Assembly: GCA_022266195.1 (NCBI GenBank)
Contig: WHVY01000003.1
Span: forward strand, 2,232,001 to 2,296,000
Direction of reading: 5' to 3'
Origin: Tetranychus cinnabarinus
Taxonomy: Eukaryota; Arthropoda; Arachnida; Trombidiformes; Tetranychidae
DNA: 64,000 nt
A program made the position numbers and the translations under genes. The notes beneath the pieces were generated by a model. That model made no database searches. It was given only the letters and a program-made list of their open reading frames with translations, and was not told the DNA's origin. Positions 1 to 14,104 of this stretch are shown here, piece after piece (within the stretch, counting starts at the first letter, position 1; every line of letters starts with the position of its first letter).

Positions 1-3000
1 GAAACGAAATGATTCAAGTGATTAAAAATGTTACCAAATTGGAAGCCAAATTAACATTGAAAAGTAAAGGCCAAAAAAAGATGTTGAAGGAACCAGAATG
101 ATATTAGACATTAATACACTTTAAACCAGTCAACATCCTCGTTTTTTGATGTGGTTTTTTTCATTATTTTTTGCTTGCAACATTTATTTTGTTTTGGGAA
201 TTCCAGCAGCATGAAAATTGTGACAATTCATGAACAAAAGCAATGGGAATGAGGAAAAAAGGAATCACAAGCAGAATTTAAACATTCAGATAATTACTCG
301 AGTAGCTTACAATTGGAAGGCAAAGTTGAATTCATAAAGTCGTCACTGGAAAGCTTTTATACTAGACTTTGTTAACAAAAAACAAGCCAACATTTGTATC
401 AACATCTTGGTCACGCCATACCCATCATCATTATCATCATCATCAACACAATCAGAGAAAATAATAATAAAATTAATGATAAAGTGATCAGCAGTGTCAT
501 GTACTTCAACAACTGGATGAACATCGAAACAAGATTGACAGTATTTTCCTTCCCCTAAATGTTGAGGATAACAAATGTGTATCCTACTTGGATGAGCAAA
601 AAAATAAAGATGAAATTATGGCTAAAAATTGTCAAAAGCAAACATCAGATGATCATTTTTGTTCCCCATTGATACAACATTGATATCTTATTGTCAAACA
701 AAACGTAAGTTATCTACAAGAAAAGCTATATTTACAATATCTTACATGTTTATCTGTCTGTGTGTGTGACTTTCTGTGTTCATTTATCTTTAACTTATCA
801 TTATCATTTCAACTAATGCTGAATCAACAATTTGAAAAGTGATGTGTATAACAACAATACCAAAAGGTTGAAACAAAACCATTCAATAGACAAATACATA
901 TTGCATGTAAAGGTAAATATAATCTGTTCATGACAAAGTCTCATGAGGTTAAAGGTTAAATTTTTTGGTTTTTTTTCACTTTACCTTTGGAACCACAGAG
1001 AAAGTGAAAAAGAGTTTAATTCACTCCTTGATGATGTTCATGAAAATTTACCTTCATTTCTACAATCATTTGTCATGTCACAGACTGAAGCCAAAAACCC
1101 AGTTTCCAGTTGAACCTAAAAGAATTGAAAAAGAATCAACAAAATTTTTATTCAACGATGATGGAGATGAAATCCAAGATAAACCATGGGCGAATCATTA
1201 AGGAAATGTTTCCATTTTGTTTACCAAGAATTTTTTTTTGCTTTCAATTTAACAGTTATATTTGGGTTCTAATCACCAGACTTGAAGCTATTTACAATCA
1301 GATTGGTAAACAAAATGAACGCAAACGAAGCCCAATCACTTCAATCAGCTCACAGTTAAACAATCAATCCATTGCCTGGGCTTGTAATCAAATCTAGTTT
1401 ATTTTGCTCAAAACTGATCAATCAAGATTAAATTGCTGCCATTGAAAAACTAGTTACAAGTTCACCATTCAAATTAGTGATTTAGATCATTATAAGCATA
1501 TTGTATTTCAATCATAATTTCATCATTAAATTGTAAGTTTGCATTTAGTTTTTGCTGTGAAAAAAAGTCTCATATTCCAATTGAATTGCATGTTGAAAAT
1601 GGAAATGATAATGTTGATAATGTTGCGAATTCCAGTGAATTTAATTTTGTACTTTTTTCCCCAAACTCTGAAGGTTACTGGTCAAGTAACTGTCATACAA
1701 TGAGATTTGTTGTCAGAAAAGTTCACCTTTCAGCGAAAATATTCACATTGAGTTTACAAATTATTTAGTCTCATGGCAAACAATGTTTAATTCATGGTTG
1801 TTTCACAGAGATGGACTTACAGTCTGAAGGCATCAATGAGTTTATATAATAATAATATTTACACTCATCATTTGATGTTTGCTTAAACTTACTGACATTT
1901 GTTGTACACTCGAATGCTTCAGTAATTTTAAGGCCTTTTTTCGCCAATTTCACATTCCATTCAAAATTTTTCATTTTCATGCATTTTAATTTATAACAAC
2001 TTGATGAACAATGTTGAAATGAAAGTAGTTTATAAACTTCATCAGCCAAACAAAATCCTAACCTTTACCTAAGCTCTTCATAAGTAGCTTTGCCATCGAT
2101 CCAGTGATGTTATCTTTGAATAGTTATTACAGTCACTTTGAACAAGTCATTGAGCGACTAATTCATTATGATTTTATTCCAAAAAATATAATTCTAGATA
2201 TTAGAAGATAATTTCAGGTACATTTTGAATCGTCCAGTTTTGATTGAATGATTGGTATTACATTTTGTTGTCTATTTGTTTCATTCAATAGTTTTATCCG
2301 TATTGACCATTAAGTCAGCCCGTTGTCAATCCAAACCTAATCAAAACAATTGTTACTTTTCCTTGAGATGAACAATGCAAATCTTGATTACTATCACAAT
2401 GAGATCAGTTTAATTTGCAATTGCAGCTGAATTTATCATCTCATCAAGCTTAATCCTTTTCCCATCTTCATCTTGACCATTCTTTTTTTACACTGAATTA
2501 CACTGGATTACTGTGAGTTGAAATAGCGAAACCTTTACCCTTCCTTGAAACAGTTTCATTTGTTTCTTCTGACAATAAATTAACTTGCAAGATTAGCAAC
2601 ATTTTCATCGTTAAATTGGTCAAAATAAATGACCTCTTAAATTAGTCTCCTTTATTGTCCTTTATTGCATCTCTCAACGTGTCCAGTTACATGGTGAGTT
2701 AAGTTTCAATTTACAGCTCTCGATAATTATTTAATTGTAAATCAAACCAGTAATGACACAATGGTATCCAAAATAACCAGAAACATTGTCAAAAACAGAA
2801 GGAATGACAAAAAGTGAAATTCAATTGTTATTTACATTTAAACTCATTTTGATCATTCAACTGACTTCAACAAATCCCTTTACACATCCAATTGTCACAT
2901 AACATTCAATCCTTCAACATTTAATCAATCCTTTACTTTAAAGAAACAAAAAAGATGCTCAATCTAAAGCTGTTCAACTAATCTGAAAAAATATAAATAG

Positions 3001-4790
3001 TCACATTAATCTCGTGTTTCAATCATAATCAAGGCAATCTTATATTGTAAGAATCAAAATCCATAATTAGATTAACGGTTGATATTTAGTATTGATATTG
3101 TAAAAGCCAGTTGTAAGCCTGCTTTTGATAAATTAATTAATCTTGACAGTTGATTCGGTTGATCAGCTTATAAGGCATGAGTCCTTAGGTTGAGTCTATT
3201 TTCAAGAGTTGAACCTTTTTTACATGAAAATCAATCAAATCTCTTTGCCCAATCCCAATGTAAATGACCATTAATGATCTTTAATGATCATCAATGATTT
3301 AAAGGTTAAAGCTAACCTTTCTTGGCTTAAAGGTTATATGAATAAATAAATAATAATTGAGTTGAAATTTTCATTGCATGAGAAAAGTGAACGTCAAAAG
3401 TGTTTTTGGTCAACATCAATTGGATGGCTAAATGATAGGTAAACATATTTTGACAAAAAGCACATTGAAGGTGCACATTGAATTACAATGGTAAAGCAAT
3501 CAACCCTAGTTATGTGAAAGGCATGTTAATTGGTGTTAATCAAATGTCATGAAGTGAAAAATGTTGGAAAATGAAAGTTAACATTTAACCAGAAAACCAG
3601 AATTCAATTGACAATGTAACATCATAATTAGGATCAAATTTAATTTCAATATAAACCTCATTTGAAGACAGTTTTGATTCAAAGAATCATTTGTAAGCTT
3701 ATAAATAATAACTCATGGTGAAAGAAGACAAAATTACCCTCATTTGAATCAATATTGGTTGAATCTATTGAATATCAAATGAAAATCCTGCACAACATAA
3801 AATGTATAATTTAGCATTTTTAGACTGTTTCAATTGAAAGATTGATGATTGACTTGAAGCTGTTATTTACAATGTTATTGTACAATAAATCAGTTTAATA
3901 AAGATTGTTGAAATATGATTTAACCATAAACTTCTGGATTGACTCAGTACATCAATAAATCAATAATGAACCAGAGATTAATTTTTTGCTTTCCATGAAA
4001 AGTTTAAAATCCATTGGAAATGGGTTCATCAGTATATTACCATAAAAACAATCAAATAAACCATCAAATCAGATTACATCAAAAGTTTATGCTTGTTATT
4101 CAAAGTCATTCAAGTTGCATTTGATGAAAAACAATAGCAAATAAAAAAGTTTGTAAAAAAAACCAGAATCAAGAATGAAAATTGAACTGAAAAAAGGGAT
4201 AAAACAAGACATTTCATACATTAAGTAAAGCAACTAAAAGTAATCTAAAACTGACAAGACGATTTTTCGGATTTGTATTGTGAAGAATGAAAACTGACAC
4301 GTATTCTGATCGTTTATTATATTAGAGCGTTTCCAGAAAGGAAAATGAATAGCGATGATTGCAAGCAGATCATTTTGAACACTTGTACCATTAATTCATG
4401 CTCAAGAGTAATGTGTTTACAAATTTTCGACAAAAAATGTTCAAACTCGTTGCAGAGATACAAGCTTTTATTACTATTATAATATCCAACGGTTAGATTA
4501 ATACTTTAATCTAACCGTTGGAAGACCTTGTACTGGGTTCAAGTGTGGGTTCACCACACTAGTCCATAAAAACACATAACTTTAAAAGGTTTACAACTTA
4601 AGGACAAAAATAAGCTTTTAACTTTTCTTTTATTAATATTAGTTTTAGAGTCAATTTTAAGATGTGAAGTTCAATTTTTTTATTAATCAATCTCACCATA
4701 TCAGTACAAAGGTTCAAGTATTCAATTAAATACATAGCATTATTCAGAGGACTATCTGTGTAAAATGCATAGTTATTGTTAAGACGAGCA
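1..4790. other. gene-poor AT-rich stretch
   Basis: No credible coding exon was seen on either strand. The open frames here are short, rich in Phe, Asn, Lys and Ile, and lack any recognisable motif. The stretch has scattered AT-rich simple sequence and a perfect 16-bp hairpin near its end (listed separately). Distal exons of an off-window gene cannot be excluded by eye. Confidence 0.5.
4486..4521. repeat. perfect 16-bp hairpin
   Basis: The left stem at 4486-4501 (starts CCAACGGTTAG) is the exact reverse complement of the right stem at 4506-4521, with a 4-nt loop TACT. No coding gene ends here. It could be the core of a decayed foldback transposon or a structured RNA. A T-run terminator role makes no sense in a nuclear genome. 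Confidence 0.8.
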
Positions 4791-4794
4791 TATC

Positions 4795-5137
4795 TTAAGA
4801 GGAAACCGTCACAACTGTTAAATCGATATCAAGATTTCAATAGTCGCTATCAATATCAGCTTTTCTATGGGGATTTGTATTCATTTTATTAATAGATACA
4901 CCTAATGAATGCTCTTGTTGTGAAATAAAAAGCTCATGTTTCTGTTTCAACATTTCACAAATGAAAAAATGAACTTACAAATCCCCATAGAAGAACATAC
5001 AAATTTTTCTAGAAAAAGTCGATGAAATGCCGCAATGGAAAATTTGGCGGCTAATTCCATTATATTGGTCTTAAACAAGGCCTAATTTACCGTTGAAATC
5101 TTGATATCGATTTACCAGTTGTGACGGTTCCCTCGTT
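4795..5137. mobile_element. foldback/MITE-like inverted-repeat element
   Basis: The outer arm at 4801-4840 (starts GGAAACCGTCACAACTG) is matched in reverse complement at 5093-5131, with one substitution and one 1-nt indel across about 39 nt. A second inner pair, near 4863-4879 and 4968-4985 (CTATGGGGATTTGTA and its complement), lies in the same order, so the whole unit can fold. No transposase frame lies inside. This is the structure of a non-autonomous terminal-inverted-repeat element. The target-site duplication is not clear. Confidence 0.65.
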
Positions 5138-5302
5138 CCTTTTTTGATGAATAACTCATTATATTGTACATGAATTACCTGTTTTGTACTTTGCCCAATT
5201 CGATCCGGTATGACACCTCGAATCATCTCAATTGATTAATCAATGAATGTGAATTAGGATCAGCAGCTTTGAATTGTTCAACTTTTCATGGAAACTTTCA
5301 AG

Positions 5303-5568
5303 ATGGCTTATTCTTCTCGTCTTATAGTTAAAATTTCTCATCGATACAAGCATTACCACCAACCCATGTTGATTCCATGAATCTATTCAAGATTAAATTT
5401 CTGAAATACTTTACTAAAAAATCCTACGATGTAATAAAAGACGCACTCGCTAATAAAAGGTCAGAATATGTTTCTCTTCATTTTTCAATCTCTACAATAA
5501 AAAGCGAGAAAAAGATCGAAAAAATCTTGTCACCTGAGAAACTTGCCTTGTGGGAAGACATGGTATAA
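5303..5568 (+). pseudogene. short coding-like ORF pair, unidentified
   Basis: Two open frames overlap by the bases ATGA. The first (5303-5380) gives 25 residues starting MAYSSRLIVKI. The second (5377-5568) gives 63 residues ending EKLALWEDMV, rich in Lys and Glu. Codon use looks more gene-like than in the surrounding DNA, and the two would read as one polypeptide after a single-base frame change. I do not recognise it. It may be a decayed short gene, part of the neighbouring foldback insertion, or chance. Confidence 0.25.
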
Positions 5569-5599
5569 GTTCATTTGTGAAATGATATCAACAGACGAT

Positions 5600-8500
5600 T
5601 CGACTACAAATTATGAATTGTAAAATATCCATTTGTTGTCCAACTGGGATGAAAAATGAAACCACTTTAAAAGCATTTTGCAAACAAATGAATGCTTATT
5701 AATATTGAAACACTTTGATCATATTATAATATAATAATTGTTGATTGCTAAATAAACTTATAATTATTATACCTTGAGAATTGAAAGTTATTACAAAATA
5801 AACTGTTTTTCCTGTTTTGCTTCCAATCAAATTACTGATCATTTTCCCAAAATTGTTTACTTCTAATAATGTTTCATCTTACTGATGATGAATAGACAAT
5901 TGATTCAATTTTGCTGAGCAAATTCTCAATCCAGATTATTGTTGTTGTTTTGTAAATAATCACTAGACTTAATAATGTAGACCTTCAACTAACAATAATA
6001 ATGATATAATAATAACAGGTAAAAGTTAAGAGTATTAGGTTTCAATGTGTACTGATATGAGAGTAAACCTTTTCCCTGTAAATCATGATTAAAGATTAAT
6101 CAAGATGGTTGACTTAATTGAACTCTACTCTTCACTTTGATCATTAATTGTTGAAAACTATTGAATTAGCTAAATATTTGCACAAGCAAAACTGTTAATC
6201 AATTGAATGTTTTTTTTTGTGTCTTCTGTGTAAATTAATTGTTGAAATGGTGAGACAAAAAGCTTAACATTTCAATTTATAATTAACTATTGTATTTCAT
6301 AGAGAGCTTGTCATTAAATTCAAGAAAAAAAGTCAAACTTTTAATCATTAATTCACAATATACAATCAAATGTAAATAGCTTGTTAATTGTACACAATTT
6401 AATGGCTAATTTTGTGGATTCAAAATTTAATTAAACCCGATCAGAATCAAAAAACGATAGAAAAGGCAAACTCATCAGAAATGCTTTACACTTCAAACCT
6501 TACAGTTTTGCATATTTCAATATTAATATATTTTAAGTTACATTTTAACTTTTACTGATTAAAGTATTTTCATGATTCATTATTTTGAAGCTTGTTTTGA
6601 ATGTTTCCAGATAAAGTGGTTAATCATCAAAATTAAAGTTAAAATTAAATCTAGAGATAGAGAATCGATCATTTGTTTCTTGCAAGTTTCTTGCGTTTCT
6701 ATCAGAATTCATTCCCTTGATAGAGTTGTAAAGTTGTTTTAATTTTGACGAATTATTGAGAGAAACTTTACCAGAACTTGGCGCCTTCAATTCGCTATTC
6801 ATAACAAAATGTTATCCTATTTGAATGGAATTTTGAATACATGAATCAGATTGAAATATTGAGGAGAAACCTCATTCATCATAAGATTTAAAAGGTTACG
6901 TGTGTTGAAATTTATGGTTATTCCCTCTGACGTAATGCTCTTTGAAAAGCAACGAATTTCGTTTTCGAAAAGGACAATTGCGTTCTCAACTTTCTATTGG
7001 TAACTATTCTCATCGTGAATAACAAAACTATTTCATCTGATCCTAACCGACCACTTTCCACACTTCCCTTGTTACCAAAATTTCGACATTGAAATTCTTT
7101 AATCTTTTTATCAACGAACTTCATCTTTAACCAATCTTTTTTTCCATTTTCCAGCTCTGAATTGAAAGTCTTTAAACTAAGAATAGACTAGAAATGCAGA
7201 ATCTCTGCATCAAAGTAAATTAAAGGCTCAACAATAAAGGATTTTATGCACTTTACCTTTTCAATGTTATACTTTGATTCCGACTAATAACTTGAAATTA
7301 ACTTTCTTCTTCCTTTAATCAATAAATTGATGGAAAATTTTAATTTCACTTGTATATTAAGGAAATTTGGTGACAAAGATTAAAAAAGAGCTTAAAAATA
7401 GACTCTTTTTTACCCAAAAATAATCCAAAAACTAGCAACAGAACCTCAAGAGATTAATCAAAATAAAATATATTTCTTTACTTTCCTCTTTTTTCGTCTC
7501 TTTTTTGTTACCAACTTTGCTTTTGTTTGCATTGTCAAGTTTCACTTTTAGCTGCTTATTATTAATACTGTAATGTGACAATGAATTAACAACATCGACA
7601 GTGATTTACATTTCACTAAAGTAAATTAAAATGGTGAGAAAAGATGAGATTGAAAAAGGATTGAAAGTGTATTGAGAGGAGAACAGTTAAGATTGAACAA
7701 CATTATTGAACAAAGTTGAACTGATTCTCACAATTAACCAAAGTTACATTATCAGGAAAACAATAATGTAATCACCAGCAATTTACTCATTACTTTTAGA
7801 GTGTTTATGCCTCTCCATGGACTCGTAAGGTAATCAACTAAATACACCGAGAAAAGGTCTGAATCAACTGAATCAAAGTAATGCTCAATGTTCATCAAGA
7901 CCAAATTCAAAGCTCATCAAATTTACTCCAAAAGTCATCACAATAATATTGCTTTGCAACAATTTTTTCACATTTTTCTCGTCTTCTAAATCCATAAATC
8001 TTTTTATTGTTACATGTTTATCAAGTTGGGTTTTTGTATAAATAATGGCAATATTTACAAAATATTGACTCTATTTTTCTTTCTGGAATTTCCGTTCTCA
8101 TGTTGATGTAACAATAATTCATTGACAAACAAACATAATCTCAATAACACTTGAAGAATGTTTCATGAAAATCTCATTTTGCCATTTAATTCAACCATTC
8201 AAATAATGTTTTCTCATTGTTGAAACACTTTACATTTCCTGATTGTAATTAGCATCTTGATTCAACTTGCAACTTGATTTGATATTTAAATGTTCAGACA
8301 ATGATATTGTATTTCATGATCAGTTAGTCTCAAGAAATTTCTAAGCTTCTGGTAAGAAAACATTGAGAAATGTTTCCAACGAAACTTAATTTTTATTAGT
8401 TTATTCAATGTAACCATTGAAACATTAATGATCTTTAATTTAATCTTTAACTTGCAATTATTGAAATGCAGGTTATTCAAATTATAAAATTACATATTTC

Positions 8501-11500
8501 ACCAAAAAGCTTATGTTATCAGATCAAAAACTCCCATGAAAAAAAACAAATTTCATGATGTTCGATTCATCCAGTCGAGTATTTTTAGCAAAAGCATTTT
8601 AATGAAACGAAATTTCAAGTTGGTTAAAAGATAATCTAAAGTTGATTCAAATCACAACTAAACCCAATTTGAGATTCTAATGATAGTTGCTCGCCAGCTT
8701 AGAGCATCAGGGATTGACTGGGAGTGATAAGCTGTAAATGTCAAAGTTAAAAATCATATTTAAGTTTCATTTAGAATTTTGAATTTTCATTCAAATGAGG
8801 AAAAGATGATTAAGAAAATGTGTTTAAATATTGATTCAATTATAAGCAATTAATCCAAGTGATTATCCATCATCCTTTTAGACTTGTTTTGTTGCTTTAA
8901 TCAAATATAAATTAGATTGATGATCGTCATTGTGTTCAACTATTTAATGAGTTTTCATGATTATTTTGTAATTTAATTTTTTCCTTGTCAACAATCAAAA
9001 CTCTAAATTGTGTATTGATTTTCATTTTACTGGCTTGATATTGATTAACTTTAGTTTAACTTGAAAAGATAATTCATTTTCATTTGAAACCATTCAAAAT
9101 TGATTAACTGATTCAGTCAATCTTATGAATGAATAAACAACATGAAAAACAAAGAGCAAACTTTGAACAATAAATATGTTAATCATGATTGTTTCCTTTG
9201 ATTGAAACTTGATCATTATCTTGATTGAATAATTGAATTATTGAAACATTGTAAAGCTGAAAATAATTAAAACTTTAAATCGAGAAGAAAAATCGTCAAC
9301 AAAAGTTGATTAACTTGATAGGCAATTTAATTTGGCCTCATTGAACCGATTGTTATGATAATTTATTCAATGTTGAATAATTAAAAGCGATAATATGATC
9401 ATAATTGTTGAATAGTTTTAATCCATTTCTTGAACTAATCATTGATTAACCTTGTTGAATCCTTAATTAGAACAAGAAAATAATTTTCGACGAAAAAAAA
9501 CCTTTTTTCTCGTTGAGTATAAACCTTTGTTGATTAGTAAATTATACAAATCATTGTTGCATAATCTAGTTGTTAAAGGTTAATTACAATCGATAGTGTT
9601 AACGATTCACCCTGGAATAGCATGAATCTTAATCCATTATTGAATAACTCAACTTCTTTCACTGAATCATGATTGATGTGATTAACCTTAATTCATTAAT
9701 ACAAGGTGTGGCAAGATTGAAATTGCTGATCAATAGATTGGATCCTTTGTTTTGTTCAATGGATAACATCATTAATAGTTTACAATGGAACCGATTTTCG
9801 AGTGAAAAAAGGATTGGTTCAGAAGAAAATATGTTTAAACAAAATTAATCATTAGAATGATATTAATCAATCAAGATGTTGTACATCGGTTCAATGTTTA
9901 CATTATTATTTCATCGATCAATATTGAATAAACAGATTTGAAGATTTGAACAATTTAAACTTTCATTGAAAAAGCAACTTTCGTGACTTCGAGTCCATCC
10001 ATGAATATTTCAACCTACACAAGTCACTCTCTTCCCATCAAACTTGACACATAATGAAGGGTTTCTACGTAAAACATTTTCTTCGTTTCATCCATCATAA
10101 TGTTCATGAGAAGGTTAACAAACCATTCATAATTCAGTTGCGAATCATTCATTTGAAAGAAATGAAAATTTACCCAAAAATTTCGAAATCAGGTTACCAT
10201 GATAATGGTAACGATGAAGATAATGATAATCACAATGATCACAGAGATTCATGATTCGTGAAATGTTGAACGTACAATTTGAAAAACTGTTGAAAATCTT
10301 TCATCTGATTGTTCATTAGAAGAGGAGAATCAGTTGAAAAGATAAAAAGTTAATATTATTCCAGACTGTTGTCAAGTTTAACCAACACTTGATTATTTCA
10401 CTTTCTATTCATTATTTGTAATCATGATCTCAATTTAATCCAACCTTGTTTACCATATTAGCACATTTCAAGATTCATGGAAACCGTGACTTGACTTTGA
10501 TTATGTTAATCAACTGTAAACGCTAATCAACTAATTCAATAGCAAATGAAAACATCAACATTATTGATGCCGATAATAATGAACCTCTGAAAATGTTATC
10601 AAACTTATTATTGGTTAAACAAGTTGAACAGACAAGCTCATTGGGAGTGAAAACCTCCAAGTTGAACAATTGATAACTCAAGATTGATTAACAGTAATCA
10701 AATGTTTCTTACAAATTGTTCAACTCAATTTTAAGTTGAACAATTTTTCATCCTTTCCGACCCAATAATCACAATGATTAAGATGATAAATGAGATAATC
10801 AAAGCAATTGTAAAAATTGTATAAAAATTGTTCCTTTAAACTGAACAAAGATTCATGGAAAAGATTAAATTTCAAGAAATTTTCTTTCCATTCATCTTTT
10901 CAGGGTAACAATTTTTCACTCACAATTCACGACTATTGCAACTATTAAATGTATAAATCATTTTTAACCCGTTAAAATGGTCACCAATTATGTGAATATT
11001 TACCATTAATTTAAAATTTAAAATTCGTTGAAGCATTTCGAAGAAAAACTTTTCAAATTTTTATTCAAATTTCCATACAACCAACAATTCAACAATACTT
11101 AATCATTGCTATTTATAAAGCAAAATCAAATTCAATTTTACAATCATTCGACTATTGAACTGATGAAAACATTTCGCTTAATTGAATCAATGAAAAGACT
11201 TTAATCAATCTAATCATCAACTTAAGGCAAATCTTTCAAATCAGTTAACCATTCAAATCACTACTTTAATAGAGTGAAAAAGTTTCTGTAAATGGTCAAG
11301 ATTCTTGTATTGAAAAGGTCATCCGTTTGAATGTCTTTCCAATTCAGATCACACATGATAAATCTATTCTGTTCTGCCTGATTGTTTTCAATTTATCTTT
11401 AATCACAATCTGATAGTCAACTGTGAAAGGGACAACAAATGGATAACAAAATGAAACAACAACAAAAAAGTTGAAACAATAACTCCAATGATCATCAATC

Positions 11501-13000
11501 ACACAATGCTATTAATATTTCATCGCATTACATTGTTTTCACTGTCTGTTTACAATCAATTTGAATATTAATGTTGATAATTAAATTTATTATTTGGTAC
11601 AATTCACACTAAATGTGTAATATAAAAAGATTGAAGCATTTGTGTTGAGAAGAAGAAGGAAAAAAATCAATAAATTAAAGCAAACCCTTGAAATTGATGA
11701 AAGAGCATCGAGAATTGATAACAAACATTTGCCTTTTTGTTTATCCTTTTTATTGTGTTCACCATCTTAATCATCTCAATAATGCAACTTGAATAACTCA
11801 AGTTAACTTCATCTTTTTCATCCTCATTTTACTCCTAATTTTCATCTTCATTTCTGTATGTTCATCTTTTCCAGAGTTTCATCAACCCAAGGCAAAGTCA
11901 ATGGGTTATGGCTGGTTAGGCTGATGGTTTCAACTTACGCTCAACTTGTGAACAAAATGAGATTTACTTGTTTTTTTGTCATCTCTTGGCTTTTACCCTT
12001 TTTTCCTGGTTTCCTTCAGATTCTTCCCTCGACATCAATGGAGACATTATTCAGAAACAGTTTCTGATTGGGAACCATAAAAGTGGTTCAAACATTAACC
12101 ATCTTAATCTTTGGAGACAGTCAAGACGACAACTTTTATATGTATTAACTCATCAATCCTTTAGTGTCCTTTTATTATCATTGTAATCATATTAATATAA
12201 AATTTTACAATATGATAAATACATGTGAATATAAATGTATAAATAAATATGTACAGACAAGATGTACAGATATGTATAATAAATAATAAAGATGAATGAA
12301 AATGGCCTTTGCTGTCCAACATCTTTCTTTTCTGAACTCATGTCCAACCCATTGATTTTCATGGCTTTAATGGTCCTTCATTTTTCATTTTACAGCATTT
12401 CAATTCAACTTCTTGAGGCTATTTTTATTCCAAACACTTTATAAACCGATTATAAATCAGATCAATAGACAAATTGCGTATCCAGACCTTAATCAGGTAA
12501 AGCTCTTTTTTTTTGTTCATTCACTTGATTCCTGGTTATCCTTACGTATAATATAATTATGTCGAGCAAACGAGTTTTATCAATTTTTGCAGCTGTTTTG
12601 AAAGTGCCTCCTAAAGGCATATTGCTATGGTAACCTTTGCCTGCCTTTAAATTCATGTTTGCTCAACAATGCGGTAAGTTTGCTGTTGTATTAAGTTTTT
12701 TATTTGACTTGCTCTTAATTATTTTTGTTTAATTTTCAATTGATTGCTTTAGTAATTCTATTACTGTTCTCTGTATTGTTTGTGCAGTCAAATTTTCACT
12801 CTGGATGAGTCTTGACGATACTTGTGATCTTGCGATCTTGCTTTCAAAACGCCTTTCACTGGTTATGTGATGAAGTAAAGGTAATATCTTCAAGTAAAGG
12901 TAATTCGACATTCTTTATTCTACGTTTGCTTAACAGTTATTTATAATGATGATTTACTTTTGCTTCCTCATAGTTTCAACAAGATTAGAGTTCAACTCTA
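5600..13000. other. gene-poor AT-rich stretch
   Basis: I see no supported gene. Open frames are short and mostly low complexity; the plus-strand frame at 10054-10254 ends in an Asn/Asp-rich repeat made by GATAAT-type simple sequence. Consensus-like donor and acceptor sites occur (for example GGTAAG near 12672) but cannot be joined into a reading frame, so a non-coding transcript is possible but unproven. Confidence 0.4.
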
Positions 13001-13020
13001 TAGCCATATGCTTAAAAAGG

Positions 13021-13314
13021 TAAAGGGTGTAACAAACAAAACTGTCTGAGCTCTAGATGTTGAATGAGCCCAATTGGTCAACTGCTATCAATAAAATTGA
13101 TAAGAAAATTGAAAATTAACACCATCTATGGTCAATTAATGTGTTTAAGTAAATTATTTTAACTCATCTCTTAAAGAAATTTAATTTAATTCAAAGTAAT
13201 TGACCATAGATGGTGTTAATTTTCAATTTTCTTATCAATTTTATTGATAGCAGTTGACCAATTGGGCTCATTCAACATCTAGAGCTCAGACAGTTTTGTT
13301 TGTTACACCCTTTA
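13021..13314. mobile_element. MITE with perfect 118-bp terminal inverted repeats
   Basis: The arm at 13021-13138 (starts TAAAGGGTGTAACAAAC) is the exact reverse complement of 13197-13314, identical at all 118 positions on my reading. The loop between them is 58 nt and AT-rich. The unit is bounded by TA on both sides, which would fit a Tc1/mariner-type TA target duplication. There is no internal ORF of note. It is a non-autonomous foldback element, and the complete arm identity implies recent insertion or recent arm homogenisation. Any transcript across it would form a long double-stranded RNA hairpin. Confidence 0.85.
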
Positions 13315-13520
13315 AAAACAATGTGACCATTTATGTTAGCAGTTGTTCTGATAAAACATTTAATGGATTGACGAGATTAATGTCCGTGTAAGAAATTTAT
13401 TTTAAAACTATTCATCTTACAGATTATAATTTTATTCATTGTTCTATTTTCATTCCAGGTTTTCAACTGTGCAATGGCTCTTATCAATCTTCAAGTGATC
13501 TGCATTTCCAGTAAGCTACA

Positions 13521-13747
13521 TATACAGCCTCGGAAATTAAGTTTGCACTGTTTTCGCTATCGCTCACGCATACGATTAAAAGATTTGATAAAATTGTAAA
13601 ATTTGATTAGATAACTATTAACACTTGCGTTTAATGTGTTTGATTTTAATTGTTATCTAATCAAATTTTACAATTTTATCAAACAATTCCTATCTAGTGC
13701 GCAATAGATATTGAAAACAGTGCAAACTTAATTTCCGAGGCTGTATA
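13521..13747. mobile_element. Tc1/mariner-like MITE with 35-bp inverted repeats
   Basis: The terminal repeat at 13521-13555 (TATACAGCCTCGGAAATTAA...) is exactly complementary to 13713-13747. A second exactly complementary pair, 13584-13615 with 13652-13683 (32 nt), lies inside. Ends of TA plus CAGCCTCGGAAATTAAGTTTGCAC resemble terminal repeats of the Tc1/mariner superfamily as I remember them, but this was not checked. Its length (227 bp) and lack of an ORF make it non-autonomous. It sits 206 bp from the end of the 118-bp-arm element. Confidence 0.8.
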
Positions 13748-14020
13748 AATCATCGGAAAAAGATACCGAAAATTTACTCATAAGTTTACTATATCAACAA
13801 ATAACACATTATTGGGTGTTTTTATTTTTTTATTAGATGCTGAACACAAGACTCGAAAGGATGGCGGTGAACTGTCATAATTTTTCAATCAACTATCAAC
13901 AACCTGATAAACAGCATTCAGCAGTTTTTATTTCTGTCTCATCCTAAAAATTCAGTAGTGAACAGAGCACAGCAAAATTAAAGCAAAATGACTCTAAAAG
14001 GTAACGTGGATACTAAACAC

Positions 14021-14026
14021 TTTATT
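14021..14026 (-). promoter_or_regulatory. poly(A) signal of the 264-aa membrane protein gene
   Basis: TTTATT on the plus strand gives AATAAA on the minus strand, about 80 nt after the stop codon at 14105. Position and spacing suit the 3' end of the upstream six-exon gene. Confidence 0.55.
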
Positions 14027-14104
14027 TGGATGTAAAAGTGTTAATTGTAAAAAAATAATCCAAATTATGTAAATGTATTTTCATTTGAGTACATTTCATG
14101 CAAT

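Noticed and set aside
10054..10254. 66-aa plus-strand frame with Asp/Asn-rich end
   Set aside because: The end is a GATAATGATAAT-type simple repeat; the rest has no motif.
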